NCBI GenBank assembly: GCA_044507525.1
Contig: JBIQJM010000049.1
Coordinates: 1-22,552, forward strand
Source: Zeimonas sp044507525
GTDB taxonomy: Bacteria; Pseudomonadota; Gammaproteobacteria; Burkholderiales; Burkholderiaceae_E
Length of the DNA: 22,552 bases
Direction of reading: 5' to 3'
Shown here: in pieces, positions 14,518-21,926 of the stretch
Position numbering within the stretch: position 1 is the first letter of the stretch
How the letters are laid out: each line of letters begins with the position of its first letter
Program-made: the position numbers and the translations under genes
The notes under the pieces: model-generated
The model's input: the letters and a program-made list of their open reading frames with translations, nothing else
What the model was told of the DNA's origin: nothing
Database searches by the model: none

Positions 14518-14547
14518 GTTACAAACCGTTACCGGCTGTTGCCGGCC
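14518..14547 (+). promoter_or_regulatory. Three 10-bp-phased direct repeats upstream of crp/fnr gene
   Basis: Consecutive decamers GTTACAAACC (14518), GTTACCGGCT (14528) and GTTGCCGGCC (14538) share the GTTRC core at exactly one helical turn. They lie about 40-70 bp before a start site predicted from TAGATT (14575-14580). There is no -35 match in front of that -10. Phased direct repeats are the usual operator form for OmpR/PhoB-family response regulators. The OmpR-family regulator encoded at 17470-18237 is the obvious candidate, by inference. Confidence 0.45.
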
Positions 14548-14623
14548 TGCCATCGAGCGCGTGCCGCCCGCCGGTAGATTGGCATCGAACCGGGGATCCG
14601 CGCCCGGTGAGCAGGAGCCCCAG

Positions 14624-15400
14624 ATGACGACGCCGCATTTCGCCGAAACCCCCGTAGCGCCGCTCGGCCTGGCCCTCGTCGACGTGGCGGAGGCCCGCCG
14701 CGCGGAAGCCGCCCGGCCGCGGACGGCGGCGCCCCGCAAGACCGACGGGCTCGACATGCTGCTCAGCGCCGCCTCGGCCACGCGCCGGCGCGTGCGTCGC
14801 GGAGAGTACCTGTTCCGCTGCGGCGATCCCTTCCTCTCGCTCTTCGGCATCCGCGCCGGCTCGTTCAAGTCGGTGCTGCTCACCGAGGACGGCCGCGAGC
14901 AGGTCACCGGCTTCCATCTCGGGGGCGACGTGCTCGGTGTCGACGGCATCGGTCTCGACGTGCACGCGGGCGACGCCATCGCGCTCGAGGACAGCGAGGT
15001 CGTCGAGATCCCGTTCGCCGAGCTCGACGCGCTCGCGACGCGCGATCCCGGGCTGCAGCGCGAGCTGTTTCGCATGCTGTCCGCGGAAATCCAGCGCGAG
15101 CGCGCGCTGATGCTGCTGCTCGGCTCGATGCGCGCCGAGGAGCGCCTGGCGGCCTTCCTGATCAATCTTTCGCAGCGCATGGCGGTGCGCGGATTCTCGG
15201 CCAGCTGCTTCGTGCTGCGCATGACGCGCGAGGAAATCGGCAGCATGCTCGGGCTGAAGCTCGAGACGGTCAGCCGGATCCTGTCGCGTTTCCAGGCCGA
15301 GGGCCTGATCCAGGTCCGCAACCGCGAGATCGCGATCGTGTCGCTGTCGGCGCTGCGCGCGGTGATCGGCCGCAGCGACGCGCGGCGCGAGGCTCGCTGA
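14624..15400 (+). CDS. Crp/Fnr-family regulator without N-terminal Fe-S cysteines
   Basis: This 258-residue protein has an N-terminal extension of about 45 residues and a cyclic-nucleotide-binding-type beta-barrel (RRGEYLFRCGDPFLSLFGI, LGGDVLGVDGIG). A dimerisation helix and a C-terminal winged helix (MTREEIGSMLGL, residue 200 on) complete it. In the recognition helix E214, S217 and R218 (ETVSRIL) match Glu209, Ser212 and Arg213 of E. coli FNR. It should therefore bind FNR-type TTGAT half-sites. There is no Cys before residue 66, so the FNR [4Fe-4S] cluster is missing. That makes it FixK/DNR-like, with control at the level of expression or another ligand. AGGAG lies 6 nt before the ATG. No TTGAT-N4-ATCAA box was seen in its own upstream region. 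Confidence 0.92.
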   Translation: MTTPHFAETPVAPLGLALVDVAEARRAEAARPRTAAPRKTDGLDMLLSAASATRRRVRRGEYLFRCGDPFLSLFGIRAGSFKSVLLTEDGREQVTGFHLGGDVLGVDGIGLDVHAGDAIALEDSEVVEIPFAELDALATRDPGLQRELFRMLSAEIQRERALMLLLGSMRAEERLAAFLINLSQRMAVRGFSASCFVLRMTREEIGSMLGLKLETVSRILSRFQAEGLIQVRNREIAIVSLSALRAVIGRSDARREAR

Positions 15401-15410
15401 CGCGCGCGGT

Positions 15411-17483
15411 TCAGCCGCCGGCCGGTCGATCCGTCCGGCGGGGGGGCGGCGCATCGAGCGCGCTGCGCAGGATCCGCGCCAGCTGGTCGATCCGGTACGG
15501 CTTCGGCAGCAGGTCGGCGCCCGCGCGACGCTCGAGCGAAGCGATCGCCTCGGGCGCGTGCCCGGAAGTGAACACCACGCGCAGGCCGGGGCGCCGGCGG
15601 CGCGCTTCGCGCGCGAGCGCCGGTCCGTCGAGTTCGCCGCGCATCACCACATCGGTGAACAGCAGGTCGATGCCGGGTTCGGCGTCGATGCGCTCGAGCG
15701 CCTGGTTCGCATTGGCGGCCTGCAGCACGCGATAGCCGAGCTTGCCGAGGAAACCGACCGCCACCGAACGCACCTCGTCGTCGTCCTCGACGACGAGGAT
15801 CGTCTCTTCGCCTCCCACGTACGCGGTGTTGCCGATGCGGTGCACGCGCGGTGCGCCGCTGCCGTCGTCGGCGGGCAGGTACAGCGCGATCGACGTTCCG
15901 GCGCCCGGCGCGCTACGCACGTCGATGTGCCCGCCCGACTGCTTGGCGAAGCCGTAGACGAGGCTCAGCCCCAGGCCGCTGCCCTTGCCGCTCTCCTTCG
16001 TCGTGAAGAAGGGTTCGAAGGCGCGCGCCAGCACCTCGGGCGGCATTCCGGAGCCCGTGTCGGTGACGGCGATGCGCACGTATTCGCCGGCGACGAGTTG
16101 ACCGTCGCGCACCGCCGGATGCGCGTGCGCGCTGATGCGGCTCGCCGACAGCGTGAGTCGGCCGCCGTCGGGCATCGCGTCGCGTGCGTTCACCGCGAGG
16201 TTCAGCAGCGAGGTGTCGAGCATGCCCGGGTCGGCCTTCGCCGCCGGGAGATCGGCCTCGACGTCGAGCCGTACGTCGATCTTCGCGCCGAGCGTGCGGC
16301 GCAGGATGTCGACGATCGAGTCGAGCAGCTGCACGACGTCGATGGCGCGCGGCTGCAGCGTCTGCCGGCGCGAGAACGCGAGCAGCTTGCGCGTGAGGTC
16401 GGCGCCGCGGCTGGTCGCCCGCTGCGCGGCCTTCACCAGGCGCACGCCGAGCGCGTCCTCGACGATCCGATCCTCGAGCATCTGCAGGTTGCCCGAGACG
16501 ACGGTGAGCAGGTTGTTGAAGTCGTGCGCGACGCCCCCGGTGAGCTGGCCGAGCGCCTCGAGTCGTTGCGACTGGAAGAGCCTCGCTTCGGCTCCTTCGC
16601 GCTGCAGCGCGGCACCGACCGTGTTCGCGAGCGCCTGCACGAAGTTGCCGTCGTCGCGCGAGAAGCTGTGCGAGGTGCGTGATCCGGCCAGCAGCACGCC
16701 CAGGCACTGGCCTTCCTCGCCGGGAATCGCGCAGACGAGCGCGCAGGCCGGGCTGTCGGCGTCGTCCTGTTCGAGCAGCATCGGCCGCTCGAGCAGGCGC
16801 TCGGCGTCGTCGGCGACCAGGCGCTCGAGCCGCGCGCGCAAGGGTTCGACCGGTACGACTTCGTCGAAGCCGGCCTCGGCCGCCACGTTCAGGCGACCGC
16901 CCGCGATGCCGAGCCGTGCGCACAGCGCGAAGCCGATCCCGAGGTGCTCGACGACCAGCGTGCAGGCCTGCCGCTGGATCGCGACGAAATCGCGCGTGCC
17001 GAGCGCGAGGCGGCCGAAATCGGCGACCGCGTTCGATTGCCGCGCGCGCACGATGAGATCCTGCGCGCGCCTCTGCTGGTCGACGTCGCGCACGTTCGCG
17101 CAGGTCCAGACGGCGCCGTGCACCCGCAGCGGGTTCAGGCTGATCTCGACGGCGAACTCGTGCCCGTCGCGGTGGCGCGCGGTGAGCGCGATGTTCATGC
17201 CCATCGGGCGCGCGCGCGGCGCGCTGCGGTAGCGCGCGCGGTGCTTCGCGTGCGACTCGCGGAAGCGCTGCGGGATCAGCTCCTCGATCGAGCGGCCGAC
17301 GAGCTCCGCGGGCGTGTAGCCGAACAGCGTCTCGGTGCCCGCGTTCGCGATCCGGATCTGCCCGGCGTCGTCGACGATGACCATCGCGTCGGAGGCCGCA
17401 TGGAAGACCTGGCGATAGAGCGCCGGCTCGTCGAGGTCGAGCGGCGACGCGTCGGGGGAGGGGCGCGGTTCAGCGGGATCCAC
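15411..17483 (-). CDS. Soluble hybrid histidine kinase: PAS-GAF-HisKA-HATPase-REC
   Basis: This 690-residue kinase has no membrane segment. It contains a PAS domain (about 22-140; IVDDAGQIRIANAG, ELIPQRFRESH), a GAF domain (about 155-300) and HisKA with H320 in GGVAHDFNNLL. The ATPase has NLAVNARDAM (N box), DTGSGM (G1), FEPFFTTK (F box) and GKGSGLGLSL (G2). The C-terminal receiver has VVEDDDEVR, the phospho-acceptor D611 (LLFTDVVM) and K661 (LLPKPY). It starts at a GTG overlapping the response-regulator gene by 14 bp, so the two are translationally coupled. The signal is unknown. His78 in the PAS aligns by eye with the FixL haem ligand, but the distal Arg is not conserved. Its 3' end faces the crp/fnr gene only 10 bp away. 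Confidence 0.94.
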   Translation of the reverse strand: MDPAEPRPSPDASPLDLDEPALYRQVFHAASDAMVIVDDAGQIRIANAGTETLFGYTPAELVGRSIEELIPQRFRESHAKHRARYRSAPRARPMGMNIALTARHRDGHEFAVEISLNPLRVHGAVWTCANVRDVDQQRRAQDLIVRARQSNAVADFGRLALGTRDFVAIQRQACTLVVEHLGIGFALCARLGIAGGRLNVAAEAGFDEVVPVEPLRARLERLVADDAERLLERPMLLEQDDADSPACALVCAIPGEEGQCLGVLLAGSRTSHSFSRDDGNFVQALANTVGAALQREGAEARLFQSQRLEALGQLTGGVAHDFNNLLTVVSGNLQMLEDRIVEDALGVRLVKAAQRATSRGADLTRKLLAFSRRQTLQPRAIDVVQLLDSIVDILRRTLGAKIDVRLDVEADLPAAKADPGMLDTSLLNLAVNARDAMPDGGRLTLSASRISAHAHPAVRDGQLVAGEYVRIAVTDTGSGMPPEVLARAFEPFFTTKESGKGSGLGLSLVYGFAKQSGGHIDVRSAPGAGTSIALYLPADDGSGAPRVHRIGNTAYVGGEETILVVEDDDEVRSVAVGFLGKLGYRVLQAANANQALERIDAEPGIDLLFTDVVMRGELDGPALAREARRRRPGLRVVFTSGHAPEAIASLERRAGADLLPKPYRIDQLARILRSALDAPPPRRTDRPAGG

Positions 17484-18237
17484 GCTCGCCCCCGGGCGCC
17501 GGCGAGACGCGGGCGGTGAAGAGGTAGCCGATGCCCCGCACGGACTTGACGAGTTGCGGTTCGGCCGGGTCCTGCTCGATCTTGCGGCGCAGCCGCCCGA
17601 CGAGCACGTCGACGGCGCGATCGAAGGGACCGGCTTCGCGCCGGTACAGCGCGTCCATCAGCTCGTCGCGCGTGAGCGCCCGGTTCGGGTTTCGCACGAG
17701 CGTCGCGAGCAGGTCGAACTCGCTCGTCGTCAGGGAGACCGGCGTGCCGTCGGGGCGCAGCACCGAGCGCGCACCGAGGTCCACGCACCAGCCGTCGAAC
17801 TCGAAGCGTTCGGCGCAGTCGCCGGACGGCGAGGGCGCCGCGGGCGAGGCTGCGGCGGCTGCCTCGGCAGGGCGCAGCCGGCGCAGCACGCTGCGCACGC
17901 GCGCGACGACCTCGCGCAGCTCGAAGGGCTTGGCGATGTAGTCGTCGGCGCCCAGTTCGAGCCCGAGGATGCGGTCGACCGGTTCGCCGCGTCCGGTGAT
18001 GATGACGATGCCCGGCACGTCGTTGCGGCTGCGCAATTCGCGCGCGAGCACCAGCCCGTCTTCCTGCGGCAGGCCGAGGTCGAGCAGGACCAGGTCGACC
18101 GGGTGCTCGGCGAGGTGACGACGCATCTCGCCGCCGTCGGAGACGGCCGCGACCTCGAAGCCGAAGTCGCTCAGGTACGCCAGCAACAGCTCGCGGATTC
18201 CCTCTTCGTCGTCGACGATGAGGATTCGCTCGGCCAT
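17470..18237 (-). CDS. OmpR-family response regulator
   Basis: This 255-residue protein has a receiver domain (ILIVDDEEG, phospho-acceptor D53 in LLLDLGLP, Thr in IITGRG, K103 in IAKPFE). An Ala/Pro-rich linker follows (about 125-145). The C-terminal winged helix of the OmpR/PhoB family (LTTSEFDLLATLVRNP, VDVLVGRLRRKIE, VKSVRGIGYLF) binds DNA as tandem dimers on direct repeats. The ATG is directly preceded by AGGAG with no spacer, an unusual geometry, and no alternative start exists before the conserved first strand. It lies 34 bp after nrdJ and overlaps the hybrid kinase gene by 14 bp. The three are probably one transcript. Regulation of the crp/fnr gene via the phased repeats at 14518 is a testable inference. 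Confidence 0.95.
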   Translation of the reverse strand: MAERILIVDDEEGIRELLLAYLSDFGFEVAAVSDGGEMRRHLAEHPVDLVLLDLGLPQEDGLVLARELRSRNDVPGIVIITGRGEPVDRILGLELGADDYIAKPFELREVVARVRSVLRRLRPAEAAAAASPAAPSPSGDCAERFEFDGWCVDLGARSVLRPDGTPVSLTTSEFDLLATLVRNPNRALTRDELMDALYRREAGPFDRAVDVLVGRLRRKIEQDPAEPQLVKSVRGIGYLFTARVSPAPGGERGSR

Positions 18238-18271
18238 CTCCTGCGTGCTTGCCGGGTGCGCGTCGTGCGCG

Positions 18272-21160
18272 CTATCCGCATTCGCCCTGGTGGCCGCAGG
18301 CGGTGCAGAACATGCAGCCGTCCCGCCGGATGTAGGCGTGCGCGCCGCACGACGGACAGGCCTGGCCGGCGATCAGCGGCGCGGCGGTGCCCGCTTCGGC
18401 GGGTTCGTGGTCGGGCAGCGCCAGCGCGCCGGCTCCGCCGATCGCCCGGCCTTCGGAGTCGAGCAGCCCGAGCACCTTGAAGCGATGCAGCAGCAGCGCC
18501 GCCACGTAGGCGACCGTGCTCGGCCATACCTGCTGGCGCGACTCGCCCGGTACCTGCGCCCAGAACGAACCGTTCAGCTCGCCGAAGGTGAGCAGCTTCT
18601 GCAGCTTCAGGCCGACCCAGTTGACGTCGATGAGATGCATGTCGATCGACAGCAGCTTCGCCAGCCCGTCGAGCGCGCGCGGGTAGTCGCCCGACAGCCA
18701 GATGGAGTACGGGCGGCGCGTTCCGTCGGGCAGCTGCAGCTCCTTCACGCCGATGACGAAGTCGTCGTTGGTGGCCGCGTTGGCGACGTCGGCCGTCCAC
18801 GACAGCGTGCCGAGCGGACCCGATTTCGGCTCCTTGCGGAACATCATCGCGTCGACCATTGGCGAGGGTTGTGCGTCGAGCGCCTCGAAGACGCCGAGCT
18901 CCTCGCAGCGATGCCGCACGATCTCGGCGAAGCCGGCGACGATGCCCGGCGTCCAGCGCACCTCGCCGTCGGGCGGGAAGGGCATCTGCAGCGGCTGCTC
19001 GTCGCGCGTGCGCGCGAGCGCGTCGAGCTTCATCTTCAGCCAGGCGCGGTCGTTCGAGCGCATGTCCATCGACAGCGCCTTGGCGATCGCGCCCAGGCCG
19101 CGCGGCTGCTCGTTGCCGTTGACCCAGGTCTCGAACGGAACGGTGCGCCCCGTGCTGCCGTCGGCGCCGGGCGTCGACTCCTCGGTCTGGCCGATGAAGA
19201 TGCAGAACGACGCACGCTTGTCGAGCGGCTCGACCATGTACGAATAGGCGAGGTTGCCGCCCGGCAGCTTCGGCCGGCTCGGCCAGCGCAGCGACGACAG
19301 CGCCGGCTGCGGCACCCGCTCGATGCGCAGGCGCCGGTCGGACTCCTCGGAGACCTGCAGGTCCTGCGGCTGCTGCGCGTTGGCGCTCGGGGCGACGCTC
19401 AACACGGAGCCGATGACGCTGTTGGGCCGATAGGTGGTGATGCCTTTCAGCCCGGCGCGCCACGCCTCGAAATACAGCGTCTTGAACTCCTCGTACGGGT
19501 AGTTCTCGGCGACGTTGACCGTCTTGCTGATCGCCGAGTCGATGTACGGCTGCACCGCCGCGCTCATGCGCATGTGGTCGAGCGCCGAGATCTGCATCGC
19601 CGAGACGAAGTAGTCGGGCAGTGCGTTCGTGTCGTGCCCGAGGTGGCGCCACATCCGGTAGGCGAAGTCCTCGACTTCGTATTCCTGCCGGCTGCCGTCG
19701 GGCATGCGCTTGCGGCGCGTGTAGGTCCACGAGAACGCCGGCTCGATGCCGCCGGAGGCGTTGCCGGCGAAGGCGATCGAGATCGTTCCGGTGGGTGCGA
19801 TCGACAGCAGGTGCGAGTTGCGGATGCCGTGCTCGCGCACGCGCGCCTTGAGCGCATCGGGCAGCCGCGAGGCGGCGTGCGGCGCGGCCAGCCACTGCTC
19901 GGCGTCGAACAGCGGGAACGGCCCGCGTTCGATGGCGAGCTCCACCGACGCCTCGTAGGCGACGTCGCGCATCGACTGCGCGATGCGCGCAGCGAACGCG
20001 CGTGCCTCGTCGGTGTCGTAGCGCAGCTTCAGCATCGTCAGCGCATTGCCCAGGCCGGTGAAGCCCAGGCCGATGCGGCGCTTGGCCTGCGCCTCGCGCT
20101 CCTGCGCCTCCAGCGGCCACAGCGTGAGGTCGAGCACGTTGTCCAGCGCGCGTACCGAGATCGCCACCGTGCGGCGGAAGCGCTCGAAGTCGAAGGCCGG
20201 CTTCTCGCCGAAGGGATCGACGATGAAACGCGTCAGGTTCAGGCTGCCGAGGTCGCAGCAGCCGTAGGGCGGCAGGAACTGCTCGCCGCAGGGGTTGCTC
20301 GCCTCGATGCGCTCGCAGTACGACAGGTTGTTGTCGCGGTTGACGCGATCGATGAAGATCACGCCCGGCTCGGCGTGATCGTAGGTGGAGGCCATGATCT
20401 GGTCCCACAGGTCGCGTGCTGGCACCCTGCGGTAGACCCACTTGCCCTCGGCGTTGCGACCGAGCCCGTTCTCGTCGAAGGGCTGCACGTCGTGCACGAG
20501 CTCGAAGTCGGCGTCGGCCTCCACCGCGCGCATGAACGCGTCGGTGACCGCAACCGACATGTTGAAGTTCGACAGCGATCCGTCGTTCTTCGCGCCGATG
20601 AACTCCTCGACGTCGGGGTGGTCGACGCGCATCACGCCCATCTGTGCGCCGCGGCGCGAGCCGGCCGACTCGAGCGTCTCGCACGACTTGTCGAACACGC
20701 GCATGTACGACACCGGGCCCGAGGCGCGCGACAGCGTGCCTTTCACCAGGGCGCCGCTCGGGCGGATCGACGAGAAATCGTAGCCGACGCCGCCGCCGCG
20801 GCGCATCGTCTCGGCCGCCTCCTGCAGCGCGGCGTAGATGCCCGGCGTGCCGTTCTCCTCGTAGCCCCAGACGGCGTCGCCGATCGGCTGCACGAAGCAG
20901 TTGATGAGCGTGGCGCGGATGTCGGTGCCGGCGGCCGAATTGATGCGTCCGGCCGGCACGAATCCGTGCTCCATCGCCCACAGGAACTCGCCTTCCCAGT
21001 GCTCGCGCAGCGCCTGCGGCTCCACCGAGGCGAGCGCGCGCGCCACGCGCTGGCGCACGTCGTGCGCGGTCGATTCGTCTCCCTTGGCGTACTTCTCGCG
21101 CAGGACGTCGATCGTGACTTCCTGCTCGGGCAGGGCGGCAAGGATGTCTTCGATTTTCAT
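18272..21160 (-). CDS. nrdJ: Adenosylcobalamin-dependent (class II) ribonucleotide reductase
   Basis: NrdJ reduces ribonucleotides to deoxyribonucleotides using a B12-derived radical and needs no oxygen. The 962-residue protein shows the disulfide cysteines C88 (INCFVQPIGD) and C302 (GCCDLGSLNL). It has the catalytic NPCGEQ (N289, C291, E293), APTGTISIA and GLGFTGLGNAL of the reductase barrel, and LNGSF-type sequence in the C-terminal extension. A zinc-ribbon end (CPSCG...GCMFCTACG) probably acts in redox transfer. The length suits the long TIGR02504-like form. The ATG at 21160 begins MKIEDILAALPEQEV; a longer reading from 21211 would start inside a likely -10 element. No B12 riboswitch or NrdR box was recognised in the 126 bp upstream. 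Confidence 0.96.
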   Translation of the reverse strand: MKIEDILAALPEQEVTIDVLREKYAKGDESTAHDVRQRVARALASVEPQALREHWEGEFLWAMEHGFVPAGRINSAAGTDIRATLINCFVQPIGDAVWGYEENGTPGIYAALQEAAETMRRGGGVGYDFSSIRPSGALVKGTLSRASGPVSYMRVFDKSCETLESAGSRRGAQMGVMRVDHPDVEEFIGAKNDGSLSNFNMSVAVTDAFMRAVEADADFELVHDVQPFDENGLGRNAEGKWVYRRVPARDLWDQIMASTYDHAEPGVIFIDRVNRDNNLSYCERIEASNPCGEQFLPPYGCCDLGSLNLTRFIVDPFGEKPAFDFERFRRTVAISVRALDNVLDLTLWPLEAQEREAQAKRRIGLGFTGLGNALTMLKLRYDTDEARAFAARIAQSMRDVAYEASVELAIERGPFPLFDAEQWLAAPHAASRLPDALKARVREHGIRNSHLLSIAPTGTISIAFAGNASGGIEPAFSWTYTRRKRMPDGSRQEYEVEDFAYRMWRHLGHDTNALPDYFVSAMQISALDHMRMSAAVQPYIDSAISKTVNVAENYPYEEFKTLYFEAWRAGLKGITTYRPNSVIGSVLSVAPSANAQQPQDLQVSEESDRRLRIERVPQPALSSLRWPSRPKLPGGNLAYSYMVEPLDKRASFCIFIGQTEESTPGADGSTGRTVPFETWVNGNEQPRGLGAIAKALSMDMRSNDRAWLKMKLDALARTRDEQPLQMPFPPDGEVRWTPGIVAGFAEIVRHRCEELGVFEALDAQPSPMVDAMMFRKEPKSGPLGTLSWTADVANAATNDDFVIGVKELQLPDGTRRPYSIWLSGDYPRALDGLAKLLSIDMHLIDVNWVGLKLQKLLTFGELNGSFWAQVPGESRQQVWPSTVAYVAALLLHRFKVLGLLDSEGRAIGGAGALALPDHEPAEAGTAAPLIAGQACPSCGAHAYIRRDGCMFCTACGHQGECG

Positions 21161-21209
21161 GCGGGGTTTCCGTGTCGGTGCGGGCGGTTCGGTGCGTCCA
21201 TCGCTCGCC

Positions 21210-21215
21210 ATTCTA
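21210..21215 (-). promoter_or_regulatory. Possible -10 element of nrdJ
   Basis: The - strand reads TAGAAT (5 of 6 to TATAAT) about 50 bp before the chosen nrdJ ATG, giving a leader of about 43 nt. No convincing -35 lies 16-18 bp upstream, so it may be activator-dependent or fortuitous. Read-through from the lapA promoter is an alternative supply. Confidence 0.35.
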
Positions 21216-21286
21216 GCCGCGCGGGACGGATTTTGGCTCGTGTGCGCGTCCCGGTTTTGAGCCGTACGGGCACCGGAAGGAAGGGC

Positions 21287-21799
21287 TCAGCGATCGAGTC
21301 GGTCGCGCTCGCGCCGCTCGCGTTCGGAACGATCGCGGTCGTAGCGGTCGGCGAGCTCGGCGATCGCCGCCGACAGCGCGTTGCCCTGCAGCTCGACCGC
21401 GGCCTTGGTCTGCGCCTCCAGGGCGTCCAGGCGGGCCCGCAGGCCGCGTTCGATCTCCTCGCGCCGGTCTTCGCCGCGCGAGAAGCGCGTCTCGAGGTAC
21501 GAACGCAGCTCGGTGAAGCGCGACGCCTCGGCCTGGTCGGCGAGGTCGCGCTGCTGCTGCAGCTCCTTGCCGTGGCGACGCGCCTCGAGCAGCCCCGACA
21601 TCTGCAGGTAGACGATGTAGCCGAGCAGCAGTGCGGTGACGAGCACGATGAAGGCGAGCATCACCAGCCCGAGCGGCGCCTGCACCTCGGTGAACGCCAG
21701 CGACAGCGCGGTCGGCGCGTTCAGCACCTGCCAGTTCACCAGCACGAACGCGAGGAGCGCCCCGAAGACGATCAGGAACAGCAATGAGCGCAGCGTCAC
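21287..21799 (-). CDS. LapA/DUF1049-domain membrane protein with coiled coil
   Basis: This 170-residue protein has two membrane segments (about 5-22, LLFLIVFGALLAFVLVNW, and 43-66, GLVMLAFIVLVTALLLGYIVY). They are separated by a short polar loop containing a LapA/DUF1049-like NAPTALSLAF segment. A long charged helix follows (Glu/Arg/Gln-rich, ending in repeated RER/RDR) that probably forms a cytoplasmic coiled coil. E. coli LapA works with LapB in control of lipopolysaccharide synthesis. The charged C-terminal half is longer than in E. coli LapA (about 100 residues), so equivalence of function is uncertain. The GTG start has GGAG 7 nt upstream and a near-consensus promoter close by. Confidence 0.8.
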   Translation of the reverse strand: MTLRSLLFLIVFGALLAFVLVNWQVLNAPTALSLAFTEVQAPLGLVMLAFIVLVTALLLGYIVYLQMSGLLEARRHGKELQQQRDLADQAEASRFTELRSYLETRFSRGEDRREEIERGLRARLDALEAQTKAAVELQGNALSAAIAELADRYDRDRSERERRERDRLDR

Positions 21800-21830
21800 G
21801 GTTCGGCTCCGGGGTCGGCGTTTCGGTCAG

Positions 21831-21859
21831 ATTCAACGCGATGCGCCCTTCGTTGTCAA
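21831..21859 (-). promoter_or_regulatory. Sigma-70 promoter of the lapA-like gene
   Basis: On the - strand a perfect TTGACA (+ strand 21854-21859) stands exactly 17 bp from TTGAAT (+ strand 21831-21836, 4 of 6). Transcription would start near 21824, about 25 nt before the GTG at 21799. The organisation resembles the tRNA-Leu promoter (consensus -35, weak -10). It could also serve nrdJ, the response regulator and the kinase downstream. Confidence 0.72.
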
Positions 21860-21860
21860 A

Positions 21861-21888
21861 GCGGCGCGCCGCGCCCGGCGCCGGCGCC
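21861..21888 (-). terminator. Two adjacent GC palindromes, possible dctM terminator
   Basis: GCGGCGCGCCGC (21861-21872) and GGCGCCGGCGCC (21877-21888) are each perfect 12-bp palindromes. They lie between the end of the TRAP permease gene and the lapA -35. On the - strand the distal one is followed by TTT and then the -35 itself. A terminator with so short a T-run is doubtful. The arms have no loop bases, so they may fold into a joint GC-rich structure instead. Confidence 0.3.
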
Positions 21889-21926
21889 GAAGCTGCCCGC
21901 CTTCGTGCGCCGCGGCGCCCGTTCGC

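Noticed and set aside
14328..14623. An FNR/FixK box (TTGAT-N4-ATCAA) between usp and the crp/fnr gene
   Set aside because: I looked on both strands and found no convincing match, so direct control by the Crp/Fnr protein of either gene is not supported here.
15415..15441. CCGCCGG...CCGGCGG inverted repeat as terminator of the crp/fnr gene
   Set aside because: It is followed by a G-run instead of T residues and lies in the coding end of the kinase gene.
21161..21211. A longer nrdJ start at 21211 adding 17 residues
   Set aside because: The extra residues are not family-like and the codon lies within the probable -10 element TAGAAT.
18218..21787. A 1189-codon open frame on the + strand opposite nrdJ and lapA
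   Set aside because: It spans several real - strand genes with known motifs and has low-complexity composition typical of a shadow frame.
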